A stretch of 64,000 bases of DNA, from contig NZ_JACHXN010000008.1 of NCBI RefSeq assembly GCF_014192095.1, positions 62,001 to 126,000 on the forward strand. Direction: 5' to 3'. How positions within the stretch are numbered: position 1 is the first letter of the stretch; the number at the start of each line of letters is the position of its first letter. The stretch is from Phyllobacterium trifolii (GTDB lineage Bacteria > Pseudomonadota > Alphaproteobacteria > Rhizobiales > Rhizobiaceae). The notes under the pieces were generated by a model. The model did no database searches. It saw only the letters and a program-made list of their open reading frames with translations, and had not been told where the DNA came from. Of the stretch, positions 19,543 through 29,652 are shown in pieces. The translations under genes and the position numbers were made by a program.

Positions 19543-20922
19543 TTAACCGTTGACTGCCATTTTCTGTGGATGGCTGTCGCGCTCTTTCTTCAGAAGTTCC
19601 GCAACCAGAAACGCCAACTCCAGCGCCTGATCGGCATTGAGGCGCGGGTCGCAATGGGTGTGGTAGCGATCCTGCAGATCTTCCGCCAGAACCGCCCGCG
19701 CACCGCCGGTGCATTCCGTGACGTTATTGCCGGTCATCTCGATGTGGATACCGCCCGGATAAGTTCCTTCCGCATGATGCACTCCAAAGAAGGTCTCGAC
19801 TTCCTTCAGAATACGGTCGAATGGCCGTGTTTTGTAGCCATTGGCAGTGATGGTGTTGCCATGCATGGGATCACAGGACCACACGACCTCACGACCCTCT
19901 TGTCGCACCGCACGAATGAGCTTCGGCAGGTGATCGGCAACCTTGTCGTGACCGAAGCGGGCGATCAATGTCAGGCGGCCCGGCTCATTTGCAGGATTGA
20001 GCAGATCGATCAGTCGCAGGAGATCATCAGCTTCCAGTGACGGACCGCATTTCAGACCAAGCGGGTTTTTGATGCCACGGCAGTATTCCACATGGGCATG
20101 ATCCGCCTGACGCGTGCGGTCACCAACCCAGATCATATGGCCGGACGTCGCGTACCAGTCGCCCGACGTCGAATCGACGCGGGTCAGTGCTTCCTCATAG
20201 CCAAGAAGCAGCGCTTCGTGACTGGTGTAGAAGTCCGTCTCGCGCAACTGAGCATTCGTTTCCGCGGTAATGCCAACAGCGCGCATGAAGTCGACTGTCT
20301 CGGAGATGCGACGTGCCAGCTGGCCATAGCGCTCGCCTTGCGGGCTGTCAGCAACGAAACCCATCATCCACTGATTGACGTTCTCCAGATTGGCATAACC
20401 ACCCTGGGCGAAAGCGCGCAGCAGATTAAGCGTCGCGGCGGATTGGCGGTAAGCCATTTCCTGGCGAGCCGGATCCGGCGTGCGCGACTGTTCGGTGAAC
20501 TCGGTACCATTGATAATATCGCCGCGATAGATCGGGAGCTCGATGCCGTTTTTGGTTTCGGTGTCGGAGGTACGAGGCTTGGCGAACTGACCAGCGATAC
20601 GGCCCACCTTGACGATGGGCTGAGAAGCACCAAAGGTCAGCACGACGGCCATCTGAAGGAAGACGCGGAAGAAATCTCTAATATTATCCGCACCATGCTC
20701 GGCAAAGCTTTCGGCGCAATCGCCGCCCTGCAACAGGAAGCTTTCACCCCTGGAAACAGCCGCAAGCTGCTTCTTGAGTTTGCGTGCTTCACCTGCAAAA
20801 ACCAACGGCGGATAAGTCCGAAGACGGGCCTCGACATCGCTCACGGCCTGAGCGTCCGGATAATAAGGCACCTGCTTGATAGGTTTGCCTCTCCAGGAAG
20901 TCGGTGTCCAGTTCTTGGTCAT
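19543..20922 (-). CDS. aroG: Class II 3-deoxy-7-phosphoheptulonate synthase
   Basis: This enzyme joins phosphoenolpyruvate and erythrose 4-phosphate, the first step of the shikimate pathway. The 459-residue protein is of the plant-like class II type, starting with [15 protein letters not shown] and containing the active-site stretch [14 protein letters not shown] with a metal-ligand cysteine, and CDPMHGNT with the ligand His near the C-terminal half. The C-terminus is standard. Upstream, a 16-bp palindrome at 20973-20988 could be an operator. It is followed by a strong terminator and is probably monocistronic. Confidence 0.94.
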   Translation of the reverse strand: MTKNWTPTSWRGKPIKQVPYYPDAQAVSDVEARLRTYPPLVFAGEARKLKKQLAAVSRGESFLLQGGDCAESFAEHGADNIRDFFRVFLQMAVVLTFGASQPIVKVGRIAGQFAKPRTSDTETKNGIELPIYRGDIINGTEFTEQSRTPDPARQEMAYRQSAATLNLLRAFAQGGYANLENVNQWMMGFVADSPQGERYGQLARRISETVDFMRAVGITAETNAQLRETDFYTSHEALLLGYEEALTRVDSTSGDWYATSGHMIWVGDRTRQADHAHVEYCRGIKNPLGLKCGPSLEADDLLRLIDLLNPANEPGRLTLIARFGHDKVADHLPKLIRAVRQEGREVVWSCDPMHGNTITANGYKTRPFDRILKEVETFFGVHHAEGTYPGGIHIEMTGNNVTECTGGARAVLAEDLQDRYHTHCDPRLNADQALELAFLVAELLKKERDSHPQKMAVNG

Positions 20923-20972
20923 TATTGCACCTGTTACTTGCTTTCCACATTGGTAGCGATTGTTTGAGACTA

Positions 20973-20988
20973 TCCGGTCCAGACCGGA
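20973..20988. promoter_or_regulatory. Palindrome upstream of aroG, possible operator
   Basis: TCCGGTCCAGACCGGA is a perfect inverted repeat with 7-base arms and a 2-base centre, 51 bp upstream of the aroG start. It fits a dimeric regulator site; no known consensus is claimed. Confidence 0.35.
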
Positions 20989-21106
20989 AGGCGCTCATAT
21001 AGTCCAATTATGTGGGATATACCAGTCCTGTTGGCGGCTAGCGGGGCTGATCTCACTATGGCGCCGCAGGCGGATTAATTTGGACATTATAAATGAGCAG
21101 CGAGAC

Positions 21107-21760
21107 TTACTTTACGTCAGCGGCAGCCGCTTCATCGATGTCCTGAGGATCGGCAAAGTTCGCACCGATTTCCTCGAGCAGCCTATCAAACATGTCGATT
21201 TCTTTGTCGCTGAGCTTGACGGCGCGCGGATAGGCCGGCGACGGGCGGTCCCTATAAATCGGTGTGTTGAAATATTCCGTTTTGAGAACGAAACGACGAA
21301 GTCCTTCCTCACCGTGCTCGACCAGAAAACCCTGCATGACCGCATCCAGATAGGATTGCAGGATCATCGGCGGTTGCGGATGAACTGGTACATATTGGTG
21401 CGCCTCATAGACGAAGATTGGGATGCCATCGGGAAAAGGCATTACAGTCTCGATTTGTTCGGGCAGGACGCTGCGGCGGTCGTAATTTTCCTCGCGCAAA
21501 TCGACGGCTGCAAGGTTTTCCAGATAATCGAAAACCAGTAGACCATCCACGCTGGAATTTTCGTCGCGACGAACAGACAATAGAGCTGCGTGAAGTCCGG
21601 CTTCGCGAGGACTTGCGCGCCACAATCTCCGCCAGCCTTGAAGTTTTGCGGGCATGGCGTGAACGATATTGGTTCGCAACGTATGGCGGTTTACCAGCGA
21701 GCCATAACCGAAATAAGCGACAAGTTTGCCGCTCTTCGCCAAGACTTCAATTTCACCCAT
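21107..21760 (-). CDS. Gamma-glutamylcyclotransferase-like protein
   Basis: This 217-residue protein has the GGCT fold signature near the N-terminus (LVAYFGYGSLVN), where the backbone YGSL binds the gamma-glutamyl substrate, and a family glutamate probably in LREENYDR. Family members cleave gamma-glutamyl peptides or glutathione to 5-oxoproline, but many bacterial ones are unproven. I chose the ATG at 21760, overlapping the gor stop by 8 bp; an in-frame ATG at 21775 is also possible. The overlap with glutathione reductase supports a role in glutathione metabolism. Confidence 0.75.
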   Translation of the reverse strand: MGEIEVLAKSGKLVAYFGYGSLVNRHTLRTNIVHAMPAKLQGWRRLWRASPREAGLHAALLSVRRDENSSVDGLLVFDYLENLAAVDLREENYDRRSVLPEQIETVMPFPDGIPIFVYEAHQYVPVHPQPPMILQSYLDAVMQGFLVEHGEEGLRRFVLKTEYFNTPIYRDRPSPAYPRAVKLSDKEIDMFDRLLEEIGANFADPQDIDEAAAADVK

Positions 21761-23147
21761 CAATACGTTCGCCATTCACCAATCTATAGCTGGGTTTATA
21801 CATGGTCACTAGCTCTTCTGAAGCTGTAGGATGTACTGCCATTGTGCGGTCGAAATCATCCTTGGAGCAGCCGGCTTTGATCGGAATGGCCAAAAGTTGA
21901 GCCATTTCACCCGCATCGGGCCCCAAGATATGCGCACCGATAACCTTCCTGCTGCCTGCATCGACAATCAGCTTGGTCAACATTTTGTCCTTGGCGCCGG
22001 ATAGCGTATTGCGCATCGGGCGGAAAAGAGCACGGTACACCTCGATCTCCCTGAACTCCTTGGCTGCCTCTTCTTCGGTCAATCCCACGGTACCGATTTC
22101 GGGTTGAGAGAAAACCGCTGTCGCGATCTGGCGGTGGTCAGGTTTGGTCGGATTGTTTTTAAACACCGTCTCGATAAAACACATGGCCTCGTGAATGGCG
22201 ACCGGCGTTAGTTGAACACGATTGGTCACGTCGCCTACAGCCCAGATGTTCGCCTTGCTCGTACGCGAGTACTCGTCGACCTTGATTGCGCCAAGTTCGT
22301 CGAGTTCGACACCTGCCTCTTCCAGGCCCAGCGATTTCGTGTTTGGTGCCCGGCCAATGGCCAGCATGACCTGATCCGCAACAAGTTCATCACCCGAATA
22401 AAGGCGGACAGCGAGCCTGCCATCATGCTGGCGTTTCACTTCCTCGATGACCTCCACGCAACGGACATGGATACCTTTGGCAACCATAGCCGCGTGCAGT
22501 AATTGCCGCAGATCGTGGTCAAAGCGCGACAGGATTTCCTTGCCGCGGTAGATCAGCGTCGTATCGACACCAAGACCATGGAAGATATTGGCGAATTCAA
22601 CTGCGATGTAGCCGCCGCCCTCGATAACAATGGCCTTCGGCAATTGTTCGAGGTGGAATGTCTCATTGGAGCTGATGCACAATTCGTGTCCCGGTAAAGC
22701 CGGATGCGGGTTTGGATGCCCACCGGTTGCGATGAGTATCTGGTCAGCCGTCACCCGCTGACCGGTCTTGAGGATTTCGATGGTGTGATCGTCGACAAGC
22801 ACCGCGCGGCTGTCGAAAATCTCGACGTCCGAATTGTCGAGCCCCTGCCGGTACAGGCCCTCCAGCCGCCCGATCTCCCGATCCTTGTTCGCAACCAGCG
22901 TCGGCCAATCGAACCTGGTTTCTCCAACGCTCCAGCCATAACCGGCCGCAGCCTCGAAATGTTCGGAAAACTGCGACGCGTAGACAAAAAGCTTTTTCGG
23001 CACGCAGCCACGGATGACGCAGGTACCGCCCATGCGGTATTCTTCGGCGAGCCCGACTTTTTTGCCCATGGCGCCGGTAAGCCTTCCGGCGCGCACACCG
23101 CCCGACCCTCCCCCAATGATGAAAAGGTCATAATCATAGCTTGGCAT
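21753..23147 (-). CDS. gor: Glutathione-disulfide reductase
   Basis: This FAD-dependent enzyme reduces oxidized glutathione with NADPH. The 464-residue protein has the N-terminal FAD-binding GGGSGGVRAGR, the redox-active disulfide GGTCVIRGCVPKK, and the C-terminal dimerization domain with the catalytic HPTASEE. The NADPH domain lies around residues 165-290 (IVIEGGGYIAVEFANIFHGLG). All catalytic residues are present. It is translationally coupled to the gamma-glutamylcyclotransferase-like gene. Confidence 0.95.
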   Translation of the reverse strand: MPSYDYDLFIIGGGSGGVRAGRLTGAMGKKVGLAEEYRMGGTCVIRGCVPKKLFVYASQFSEHFEAAAGYGWSVGETRFDWPTLVANKDREIGRLEGLYRQGLDNSDVEIFDSRAVLVDDHTIEILKTGQRVTADQILIATGGHPNPHPALPGHELCISSNETFHLEQLPKAIVIEGGGYIAVEFANIFHGLGVDTTLIYRGKEILSRFDHDLRQLLHAAMVAKGIHVRCVEVIEEVKRQHDGRLAVRLYSGDELVADQVMLAIGRAPNTKSLGLEEAGVELDELGAIKVDEYSRTSKANIWAVGDVTNRVQLTPVAIHEAMCFIETVFKNNPTKPDHRQIATAVFSQPEIGTVGLTEEEAAKEFREIEVYRALFRPMRNTLSGAKDKMLTKLIVDAGSRKVIGAHILGPDAGEMAQLLAIPIKAGCSKDDFDRTMAVHPTASEELVTMYKPSYRLVNGERIDG

Positions 23148-23211
23148 GGTGCAAAAACTCCGAATCTGATGAGCAGCGCTTATATGGGTTGTATCTTGGC
23201 CACTTAAAAGA

Positions 23212-23240
23212 ACAAAGCCCGGCTAACGGCCGGGCTTTGT
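23212..23240 (-). terminator. Terminator after the DUF2059 gene
   Basis: A perfect 11-bp stem (23212-23222 with 23230-23240) with a 7-base loop lies 25 bp after the DUF2059 stop. On the minus strand the 3' side continues into TTCTTTTAAG, a T-rich tract. Confidence 0.87.
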
Positions 23241-23264
23241 ATAATATTCAATTCAACCCGCCCC

Positions 23265-23843
23265 TTACGGCTGCTTTGGTTGAGCTGGTGCAGGAGTCGC
23301 TGGCGCTTGGGCAGGCGCGGTTGCAGCCGCTGCCGCAACGACCTTCTCAGCAACAGCCTGGGCAAGATCGCGTGCGATGCCACGCTGCCAGATGCCGGCG
23401 GCCTTCATTACTTCACGCGTAACGATCGGACCTTCGGATATCAGCTTCTTACCAGCCTCGGAATTGTAAAAGCCGGTGATCGCATTCAGTTCTTCTTCAC
23501 TGAATGACACCGCATAGGCGCGGGCAGCTTCATTCTCGAGATCCGCACGACGTGCCGCAAGCGCCAGGGCCTGTTCGTCAACGGCTGCGCCGATGATAGA
23601 CTCAAGGTTTGGATCCTTCTGGATCAGCTCACCCTTCAGCTGCTGCGCAACGCCAGGCAGGATCGAGTCGAATTGGTCCGTTGCCTTGATTGCCGAAATA
23701 GCAGCCCGGGCGGCAGCCAGATGCGACGGGGTGATGTTATTGTTGGCGCTCGTATCCTGCGCCTGAGCGGCGCTGAAACCGCCAAGCATAATTACGACGG
23801 CCAAAGGTGCAATCAAGCGGCGGAAGCCAGTTGCTCGGTTCAT
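23265..23843 (-). CDS. DUF2059 domain exported protein
   Basis: This is a 192-residue periplasmic protein of unknown function. It begins with a clear signal peptide ending in SAAQAQD. The DUF2059 core follows (FSEEELNAITGFYNSEAGKKLI is the family hallmark), then an Ala/Pro-rich C-terminal tail. I chose the ATG at 23843 because the preceding in-frame codons to 23885 would bury the signal peptide. A strong terminator follows, so it appears to be monocistronic. Confidence 0.85.
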   Translation of the reverse strand: MNRATGFRRLIAPLAVVIMLGGFSAAQAQDTSANNNITPSHLAAARAAISAIKATDQFDSILPGVAQQLKGELIQKDPNLESIIGAAVDEQALALAARRADLENEAARAYAVSFSEEELNAITGFYNSEAGKKLISEGPIVTREVMKAAGIWQRGIARDLAQAVAEKVVAAAAATAPAQAPATPAPAQPKQP

Positions 23844-23948
23844 GAATTTATCGCTCCATTTTCGACGTTGTCGCGCATAACCCAAAAATCATCCTCGATT
23901 TTCAGAAGGCTTTGCGCAGGATTCCAAGTGCGTCTGCTTCAAGTGCCT

Positions 23949-24653
23949 CTAAACAGACGCCCTGCTCCGCAGTGTTCTGACACCGTCAGCACCGGCCAAA
24001 ATGGCCACGCGCGCCAGCCCCAGAAAAAGTCCATGCTCCACCACGCCGGGTATGGCGTGCAGAGCGTTCGATAAAGCTCTTGTATCCGGAATGCGGCCAA
24101 AAGATGCATCCAGGATCAAATGCCCGCCGTCTGTAACAAATGCTTCGTCTCCCGTCATCCTCAATGTAACAGGACCTGCAAGTCCAAGCTTGCCAGCGGC
24201 CTGCTCGATGGCGAATTTCGTGGCTGCAAGCCCAAAACGATTGACTTCGATGGGCAAGGGAAAGGCGCCCAGCATATTCACCAGCTTCGATTCGTCTGCA
24301 ATTACGATCATTTCGCTCGAAGCGGCCGCGACGATCTTTTCCCGCAGCAAGGCGCCGCCGCCGCCCTTGATCAATGTGAGGTCAGGGTCGACCTCGTCGG
24401 CGCCGTCGATCGTAAGATCAAGCTGCGGCGTTTCTTCCAGGGTGCTGAGCTTGACACCGAGTTCGCGGCAGAGAGCCGCAGTGCGTTCCGATGTGGGTAC
24501 GCCAATGACGTTCATTCCAGACGCGACCTTGTCGGCCAAGAGCCGCACGAATTCCTCGGCGGTCGAGCCTGTCCCTATTCCAAGGCGCATGCCATCCTTG
24601 ACATAGGTCAGGGCCTCCGCAGCCGCTTTGATCTTCAGCGATTTGGCATCCAT
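23949..24653 (-). CDS. rpiA: Ribose-5-phosphate isomerase A
   Basis: This enzyme interconverts ribose 5-phosphate and ribulose 5-phosphate in the pentose phosphate pathway. The 234-residue protein has the phosphate-binding [12 protein letters not shown], the catalytic region [10 protein letters not shown] with its aspartates, and [11 protein letters not shown]. It is divergent from gph across a 200-bp gap (24654-24853), which must hold both promoters; I see no other element there. Confidence 0.95.
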   Translation of the reverse strand: MDAKSLKIKAAAEALTYVKDGMRLGIGTGSTAEEFVRLLADKVASGMNVIGVPTSERTAALCRELGVKLSTLEETPQLDLTIDGADEVDPDLTLIKGGGGALLREKIVAAASSEMIVIADESKLVNMLGAFPLPIEVNRFGLAATKFAIEQAAGKLGLAGPVTLRMTGDEAFVTDGGHLILDASFGRIPDTRALSNALHAIPGVVEHGLFLGLARVAILAGADGVRTLRSRASV

Positions 24654-24853
24654 GGTGGTGCGCCCTCTTGTAGCTTTGACTTGCCGTTTCTTTGAGTCGA
24701 CACTGGCTGCTCCCTACCACGTCAGGCGACCGGGTCAAGGCTCGTAGCTTGATTTTGAACCCACCTTATACTTCAGTGTGGGAAGGTCACCTCACGAAAC
24801 CAGCAATTCTGCTGCTGTTTTCGCCATCGGCTACGGATGCCACAGGAACATAA

Positions 24854-25537
24854 ATGTCAAAACCCATTGTCGTATTTGATCTTGACGGAACTCTGGTGGA
24901 TACCGCCCCCGACCTGCTCGATAGTCTCAACCATTGCCTTGGAGAAACAGGCCTGCAAAAGGTCGATCCGGTCACGCTGCGCCGTTATGTCGGACAAGGC
25001 GGACGCGTGATGATTGAACGAGCATTCGAAGCACAGCAAAAGCTGCTGAGCCCAGAACAACTTGACTGGCTGGTCGGTATCTTCATCGAACATTACGGTG
25101 CCAACATGCCCGGCCACTCCGCGCTTTATGAAGGCGCCGAACAGGCAATGGACGACTTGTCGAGCGCCGGCTATCTGCTGGCGGTGTGCACCAACAAGTT
25201 TGAAGGCCTGTCCGTCAACCTCCTGGCCGGTCTTGGTCAATCATCGCGATTCAGTGCGATTTGCGGTTCCGATACTTTCGCCTTCCGAAAGCCTGACCCG
25301 CGCCATCTGGTTGAAACCATCCGCAAGGCTGGCGGCGATCCCGAGCGCGCCGTGATGATCGGTGACAGCCAAACGGATATCAACACGGCAAAGGCGGCGG
25401 GAATTCCTGTAATCGCGGTGGATTTCGGCTACTCGGATCTACCGGTTGCAACCTATGAGCCGAGCCGGGTCATCTCACACTATCGTGAGTTGAAGGTAAA
25501 GCTCGCAGACGATTTGATAGGTGCAGTTAACGCTTGA
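24854..25537 (+). CDS. gph: Phosphoglycolate phosphatase (HAD family)
   Basis: This HAD hydrolase removes the phosphate of 2-phosphoglycolate. The 227-residue protein has motif I FDLDGTLVDTAPDL with the nucleophile Asp9, motif II CTNK, motif III lysine in FRKPDPRH and motif IV MIGDSQTDINTAKAAG. The cap domain (about 20-85) is of the usual alpha-helical type. The name follows the close fit to Gph, but other HAD phosphatases share all these motifs. It is divergent from rpiA. Confidence 0.88.
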   Translation: MSKPIVVFDLDGTLVDTAPDLLDSLNHCLGETGLQKVDPVTLRRYVGQGGRVMIERAFEAQQKLLSPEQLDWLVGIFIEHYGANMPGHSALYEGAEQAMDDLSSAGYLLAVCTNKFEGLSVNLLAGLGQSSRFSAICGSDTFAFRKPDPRHLVETIRKAGGDPERAVMIGDSQTDINTAKAAGIPVIAVDFGYSDLPVATYEPSRVISHYRELKVKLADDLIGAVNA

Positions 25538-25674
25538 ACCGTCTGAATTGGAACGATTTTTTTATCCGAACGTTAACCAGCTGCAGATGTTGGGCTGAGG
25601 ATTAGCCTTCCATCCGAGGTTTTTTTGCTCTTACAGTGAAAACGGGCGCAGTCCCGGGATTTCAGGAGGAAAAA

Positions 25675-26163
25675 TTGAGGAAACTAACTTCAATGCTTGC
25701 CGCACTTGCGATGTCGGCGGGGCTGACTTCGGTCGGTCCGATGCCCGCCTTTTCGGCGCCGCTTGCGCCGTTGAGTATCGAAACCACGAGCGCCAACATC
25801 GAGCAAGTTCAATACCGGCGGCACTATCGCGGCGGCCGAAACTGGAACGGCAATCGCTACTATCGTGGGGGTCGTTACTATCGCGGCGGCCGCTACTATG
25901 GCGGCGACCGGTATTGGTACAGAGGACACCGCGGATACAATTACTATCGTCCGGGCTATCGATATTATAACGGAGGCTGGTTCCCACTGGCCGCCTTTGG
26001 TACCGGTGTTATAGTGGGTAGCGCCATTGCGCCTCGTCCGGTCTATCGCACCGGCAGTGCGCATACACAGTGGTGCTACAACCGCTATCGGTCGTACAGG
26101 GCCTATGACAATACATATCAGCCCAACAACGGCCCCCGTCGCCAATGCGTATCGCCATACTAA
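25675..26163 (+). CDS. BA14K family exported protein
   Basis: This protein belongs to the BA14K group, named after an immunoreactive Brucella protein with lectin-like properties. I placed the start at TTG 25675, 5 bases after a perfect AGGAGG (25664-25669); no ATG is as well placed. The 162-residue product has a signal peptide ending around SAP, then Arg/Tyr/Gly-rich repeats (RYYRGG three times, about 25857-25911 in the DNA), a short hydrophobic segment and a C-terminal BA14K motif with [12 protein letters not shown]. It is followed by a terminator. Confidence 0.85.
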   Translation: MRKLTSMLAALAMSAGLTSVGPMPAFSAPLAPLSIETTSANIEQVQYRRHYRGGRNWNGNRYYRGGRYYRGGRYYGGDRYWYRGHRGYNYYRPGYRYYNGGWFPLAAFGTGVIVGSAIAPRPVYRTGSAHTQWCYNRYRSYRAYDNTYQPNNGPRRQCVSPY

Positions 26164-26184
26164 ACCTGACAACATGATTCCAAG

Positions 26185-26222
26185 GCCCGTTTACCAGTGG
26201 TAGGCGGGCTCTTTTTATTTTT
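26185..26222 (+). terminator. Terminator of the BA14K gene
   Basis: An 11-bp stem (26185-26195 with 26199-26209, two G-U pairs) with a 3-base loop is followed by a T-rich run to 26222. It lies 21 bp after the stop codon. Confidence 0.9.
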
Positions 26223-26395
26223 GAAAATAGCAAACGCGAGCTCACGCATTAGACGAAAATCGTACTGCGCGTGCCTCAAACGCTCTGTAGTTGCCTAATT
26301 TTTGAGCCGTGCTTCCGGAGTCATTCCTCAACAATGGAATGTGCTTGCATTTTTTGCTGAACCCGCTTGAATACGCTTACATGAAGGGGGTTTGA

Positions 26396-27808
26396 GTGAA
26401 TCCATTTGATGAGATGATCAAAACAGGCGGAGAAGTGCGCCCGCCATATGAACAGCTAAAATGCTGGCTCGATACGCAGAATCCCGAGCGGTTGGCTCAA
26501 AAGTCGCTTGATGCCGAGAACGTTTTTCGCAAGACCGGGATTACATTTGCAGTCTACGGCGACGAGGAAGCCGCCGAACGCCTCATCCCATTCGATATCA
26601 TCCCCCGCATCATCACCGGCAATGAATGGCGCCGCCTGTCGCAGGGCATTGAGCAGCGTGTCATGGCGCTCAACGCGTTTCTTGATGATATCTATCACCG
26701 CCAGGAGATCATCCGCGCCGGCCGCATTCCACGTGAACTTTTCACCCACAATGATGCCTATTTGCCGGAGATGGTCGGGTTTAGACCACCGGGAAACGTC
26801 TACACGCATATCATCGGCGTTGATATCGTAAGGACGGAAGAGAACCAGTTCTACGTCCTGGAAGACAATGCGCGCACACCTTCGGGCGTTTCCTACATGC
26901 TGGAAAACCGCGAAACGATGATGCAGCTGTTTCCGGAACTGTTCCAGCAGATCAAGGTGCGTCCCGTCGAGACATATCCCAAGCTGCTACGGCAATCATT
27001 GGCGGCGGTTGCTCCGCCCGGCTGCAAGGGTACGCCCACCATCGCGGTGCTGACGCCAGGCATCTACAACTCCGCCTACTTCGAACACGCTTTTCTCGCC
27101 GATCAGATGGGTGTCGAACTCGTCGAGGGGAGCGATCTCAAGATTGAGAACGGTAAGGTCGTCATGCGGACGACAGAAGGCAACCGCGCCATAGATGTCC
27201 TTTACAGGCGGGTTGACGATTCCTTCCTTGACCCCCTCACCTTCCGCCGCGATTCAGCGCTCGGCGTTGCCGGGATCATGGACGTCTATCGTTCGGGGAA
27301 CATCACTATTGCCAACGCGCCCGGCACCGGGATTGCCGACGACAAGGCGCTCTATTCCTATATGCCGGAGATCGTTGAATTCTACACAGGACGCAAGGCG
27401 ATTTTGGAAAATGTACCCACGCATCGCTGCTCGGAACCGGACACGCTCAAATATGTGCTCGAAAACCTCTCTGATCTCGTGGTCAAGGAGGTTCACGGCT
27501 CCGGCGGATACGGGATGCTGGTCGGTCCGGCGGCTTCCAAGAAGGAATGCGAAGCCTTCGCTCTTAAACTAAAGGCCAACCCGAAAAATTACATTGCACA
27601 ACCAACGCTCGCGCTTTCGACAACACCGATCATGACCGAAAAAGGCTTGGCACCACGCCATGTGGATTTGCGGCCATTCGTGCTCGTGTCTGACCGAATA
27701 CGTATCACACCAGGCGGTTTGACGCGTGTCGCATTGAAAGAGGGCTCGCTCGTGGTCAATTCCAGTCAAGGTGGAGGTACGAAGGATACCTGGGTGCTGG
27801 ACGACTAG
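26396..27808 (+). CDS. Circularly permuted type 2 ATP-grasp protein of the Anbu locus
   Basis: This 470-residue protein belongs to the circularly permuted ATP-grasp family (old DUF404/DUF407, COG2308). Visible blocks include ENQFYVLEDNARTPSGVSYM (about residues 147-166), VLYRRVDDSFLDP and VKEVHGSGGYGMLVGP, which carry residues expected for ATP and Mg binding. Members are predicted to ligate amino acids or similar groups into peptides. The GTG start follows AAGGGGG. It is the first gene of a four-gene unit ending in the Anbu peptidase. The substrate is unknown. Confidence 0.92.
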   Translation: MNPFDEMIKTGGEVRPPYEQLKCWLDTQNPERLAQKSLDAENVFRKTGITFAVYGDEEAAERLIPFDIIPRIITGNEWRRLSQGIEQRVMALNAFLDDIYHRQEIIRAGRIPRELFTHNDAYLPEMVGFRPPGNVYTHIIGVDIVRTEENQFYVLEDNARTPSGVSYMLENRETMMQLFPELFQQIKVRPVETYPKLLRQSLAAVAPPGCKGTPTIAVLTPGIYNSAYFEHAFLADQMGVELVEGSDLKIENGKVVMRTTEGNRAIDVLYRRVDDSFLDPLTFRRDSALGVAGIMDVYRSGNITIANAPGTGIADDKALYSYMPEIVEFYTGRKAILENVPTHRCSEPDTLKYVLENLSDLVVKEVHGSGGYGMLVGPAASKKECEAFALKLKANPKNYIAQPTLALSTTPIMTEKGLAPRHVDLRPFVLVSDRIRITPGGLTRVALKEGSLVVNSSQGGGTKDTWVLDD

Positions 27809-27877
27809 ACTTGTTCTGAGGGGAAATAAGAATCGCTCAAGACGGTTCCAGAACTACAAAAAGGATACCACTAAAAA

Positions 27878-28819
27878 ATGCTTCTTGGCCGCACCGCAAA
27901 TGGTCTCTACTGGATGTTCCGTTATATTGAGCGGGCAGAGAATATGGCCCGACTCATCGATGCCGGATTGCGAATGGCACTGACGAAAACGTCGGACGCG
28001 CCAGAGGAATGGTCCTCCGTATTGATGAGTGCGGGAGTAAAGATCGGCTATGACAGCAAATACAAAGAGTATAATGCCAGCCTGGTCTCCGATTTCCTGT
28101 TGCGTGATCTGAGTAATCCCTCGAGCGTCATGGCTTGTGTTGAAACCGCGCGATCCAACGCACGCATGGTGCGGACTGCGCTTACGCGTGAGGCTTGGGA
28201 AAGCGTCAACGAGACCTGGATGGTGCTTAAATCGACTTTGGCATCCATTATCCCCGAAACCGACCTTCCACGCGTTCTCGATCAGATCAAGCGCGAAACA
28301 GCGATTATCCGCGGTGCTTTTCACGGAACGATGCTGCGCAACGAAATTTTCAATTTTGCGCGCATTGGCACTTTCATCGAGCGGGCGGATAACACAGCGC
28401 GCATTCTAGACGTCAAATATTACGTGCTGCTGCCCTCGATTTCGTATGTTGGGACGACCCTCGATAACTTCCAATGGGAATCTATCCTGCGGTCCGTCTC
28501 CGCCCACCGCTCCTATCGCTGGGTTTATGATGTCGAATACAATCCCGTGAACATTGCGGATTATCTGATCTTGAATTCGCGCATGCCCCGGTCCCTGAAT
28601 TTCTGCTACTCCAATATCGTGGACAATCTGAAATACCTTGCCCTCGACTACGGCAAGCGGCACGAATGTCATGACATGTCCGAGGGTATTATGACACGGC
28701 TAGAGAACAATGAGATCCGCACCATTTTTGACAATGGATTACACGAATTCCTCAGCGATCTCATTTATCAAACGAACAGCTTGAGCAGCAAGATTGCTCA
28801 CGCATACAATTTCGATTGA
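27878..28819 (+). CDS. Alpha-E domain protein of the Anbu locus
   Basis: This is the alpha-helical alpha-E domain protein (old DUF403, COG2307), 313 residues. It starts with LLGRTANGLYWMFRYIERAENMARLIDAG, mirrored later by FNFARIGTFIERADNTARILD, an internal repeat that is a hallmark of the family. No enzymatic activity is established; it is thought to act with the ATP-grasp protein. It follows that gene by 69 bp and its stop codon touches the start of the transglutaminase gene. Confidence 0.92.
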   Translation: MLLGRTANGLYWMFRYIERAENMARLIDAGLRMALTKTSDAPEEWSSVLMSAGVKIGYDSKYKEYNASLVSDFLLRDLSNPSSVMACVETARSNARMVRTALTREAWESVNETWMVLKSTLASIIPETDLPRVLDQIKRETAIIRGAFHGTMLRNEIFNFARIGTFIERADNTARILDVKYYVLLPSISYVGTTLDNFQWESILRSVSAHRSYRWVYDVEYNPVNIADYLILNSRMPRSLNFCYSNIVDNLKYLALDYGKRHECHDMSEGIMTRLENNEIRTIFDNGLHEFLSDLIYQTNSLSSKIAHAYNFD

Positions 28820-28824
28820 AGATC

Positions 28825-29622
28825 ATGCTTTTGAACATTCAGCACAATTCCCGCTATCGTTACGACACTCCGGTTCATTATTCGGTGCTGCGATTGCGCA
28901 TGCATCCACAAAGCAGCCCAGGCCAGAAAGTCATCGACTGGGCACTCAAGATAGAGGGCGCGACACAGGAAGCGAACTACCGTGACGGCTATGGCAATCG
29001 CACCATGCTGATACGGCTTGATCGCGACATCGAAGAACTCGTCATACGCGCCGAGGGCCAGGTCGAAACCGAGGATCGTACAGGCGTTCTCGGCAAGGTC
29101 TATAATTTCATGCCGATATGGCTCTACGAACGCGAAACGGACCTGACCAAACCGGGTGAGTCGATCCGCCAATTGGCAGCAAGCTTGCCGGCCAAGAATG
29201 ACAAACTGGCAATCATGCACGAACTGATGGCACTATTGCATCAGAAAATGGCCTACACACCAGGCACTACCAACATCAACACGACAGCCGAGGAGGCACT
29301 GCTCAACGGAAGCGGTGTTTGCCAGGACCATACCCATGTCTTCATTTCTACCGCGCGCCTGCTCAATATTCCTGCCCGCTACGTGTCCGGCTACCTCATG
29401 CTGAACAACACGATCGAACAGACGGCAAGCCACGCGTGGGCAGAGGCTCATATAGAAGGACTGGGCTGGGTGGGATTCGACGCGGCCAACGATATTTGTC
29501 CCAATGAAACCTATGTGCGTCTGGCTTGCGGCCTCGATTACCGCGAAGCGGCCCCAGTTTCCGGTATACGCTTTGGACCGGGCATTGAATCACTTGCCGT
29601 AGAGGTCAATGTAGAGCAGTAA
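28825..29622 (+). CDS. Transglutaminase-like cysteine peptidase of the Anbu locus
   Basis: This 265-residue protein has the N-terminal bacterial transglutaminase-associated domain (about 1-85) and the transglutaminase-like core with a complete triad: Cys in GSGVCQDHTHVF, His in ASHAWAEA and Asp in GWVGFDAAND. Such domains usually act as peptidases or amidases in bacteria. The ATG at 28825 was chosen; a TTG at 28816 overlapping the previous stop codon is also possible. The gene order ties it to the Anbu system. Confidence 0.9.
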   Translation: MLLNIQHNSRYRYDTPVHYSVLRLRMHPQSSPGQKVIDWALKIEGATQEANYRDGYGNRTMLIRLDRDIEELVIRAEGQVETEDRTGVLGKVYNFMPIWLYERETDLTKPGESIRQLAASLPAKNDKLAIMHELMALLHQKMAYTPGTTNINTTAEEALLNGSGVCQDHTHVFISTARLLNIPARYVSGYLMLNNTIEQTASHAWAEAHIEGLGWVGFDAANDICPNETYVRLACGLDYREAAPVSGIRFGPGIESLAVEVNVEQ

Positions 29623-29652
29623 TCGCTCTGCTATCGGGATTCGGGATTCGCT

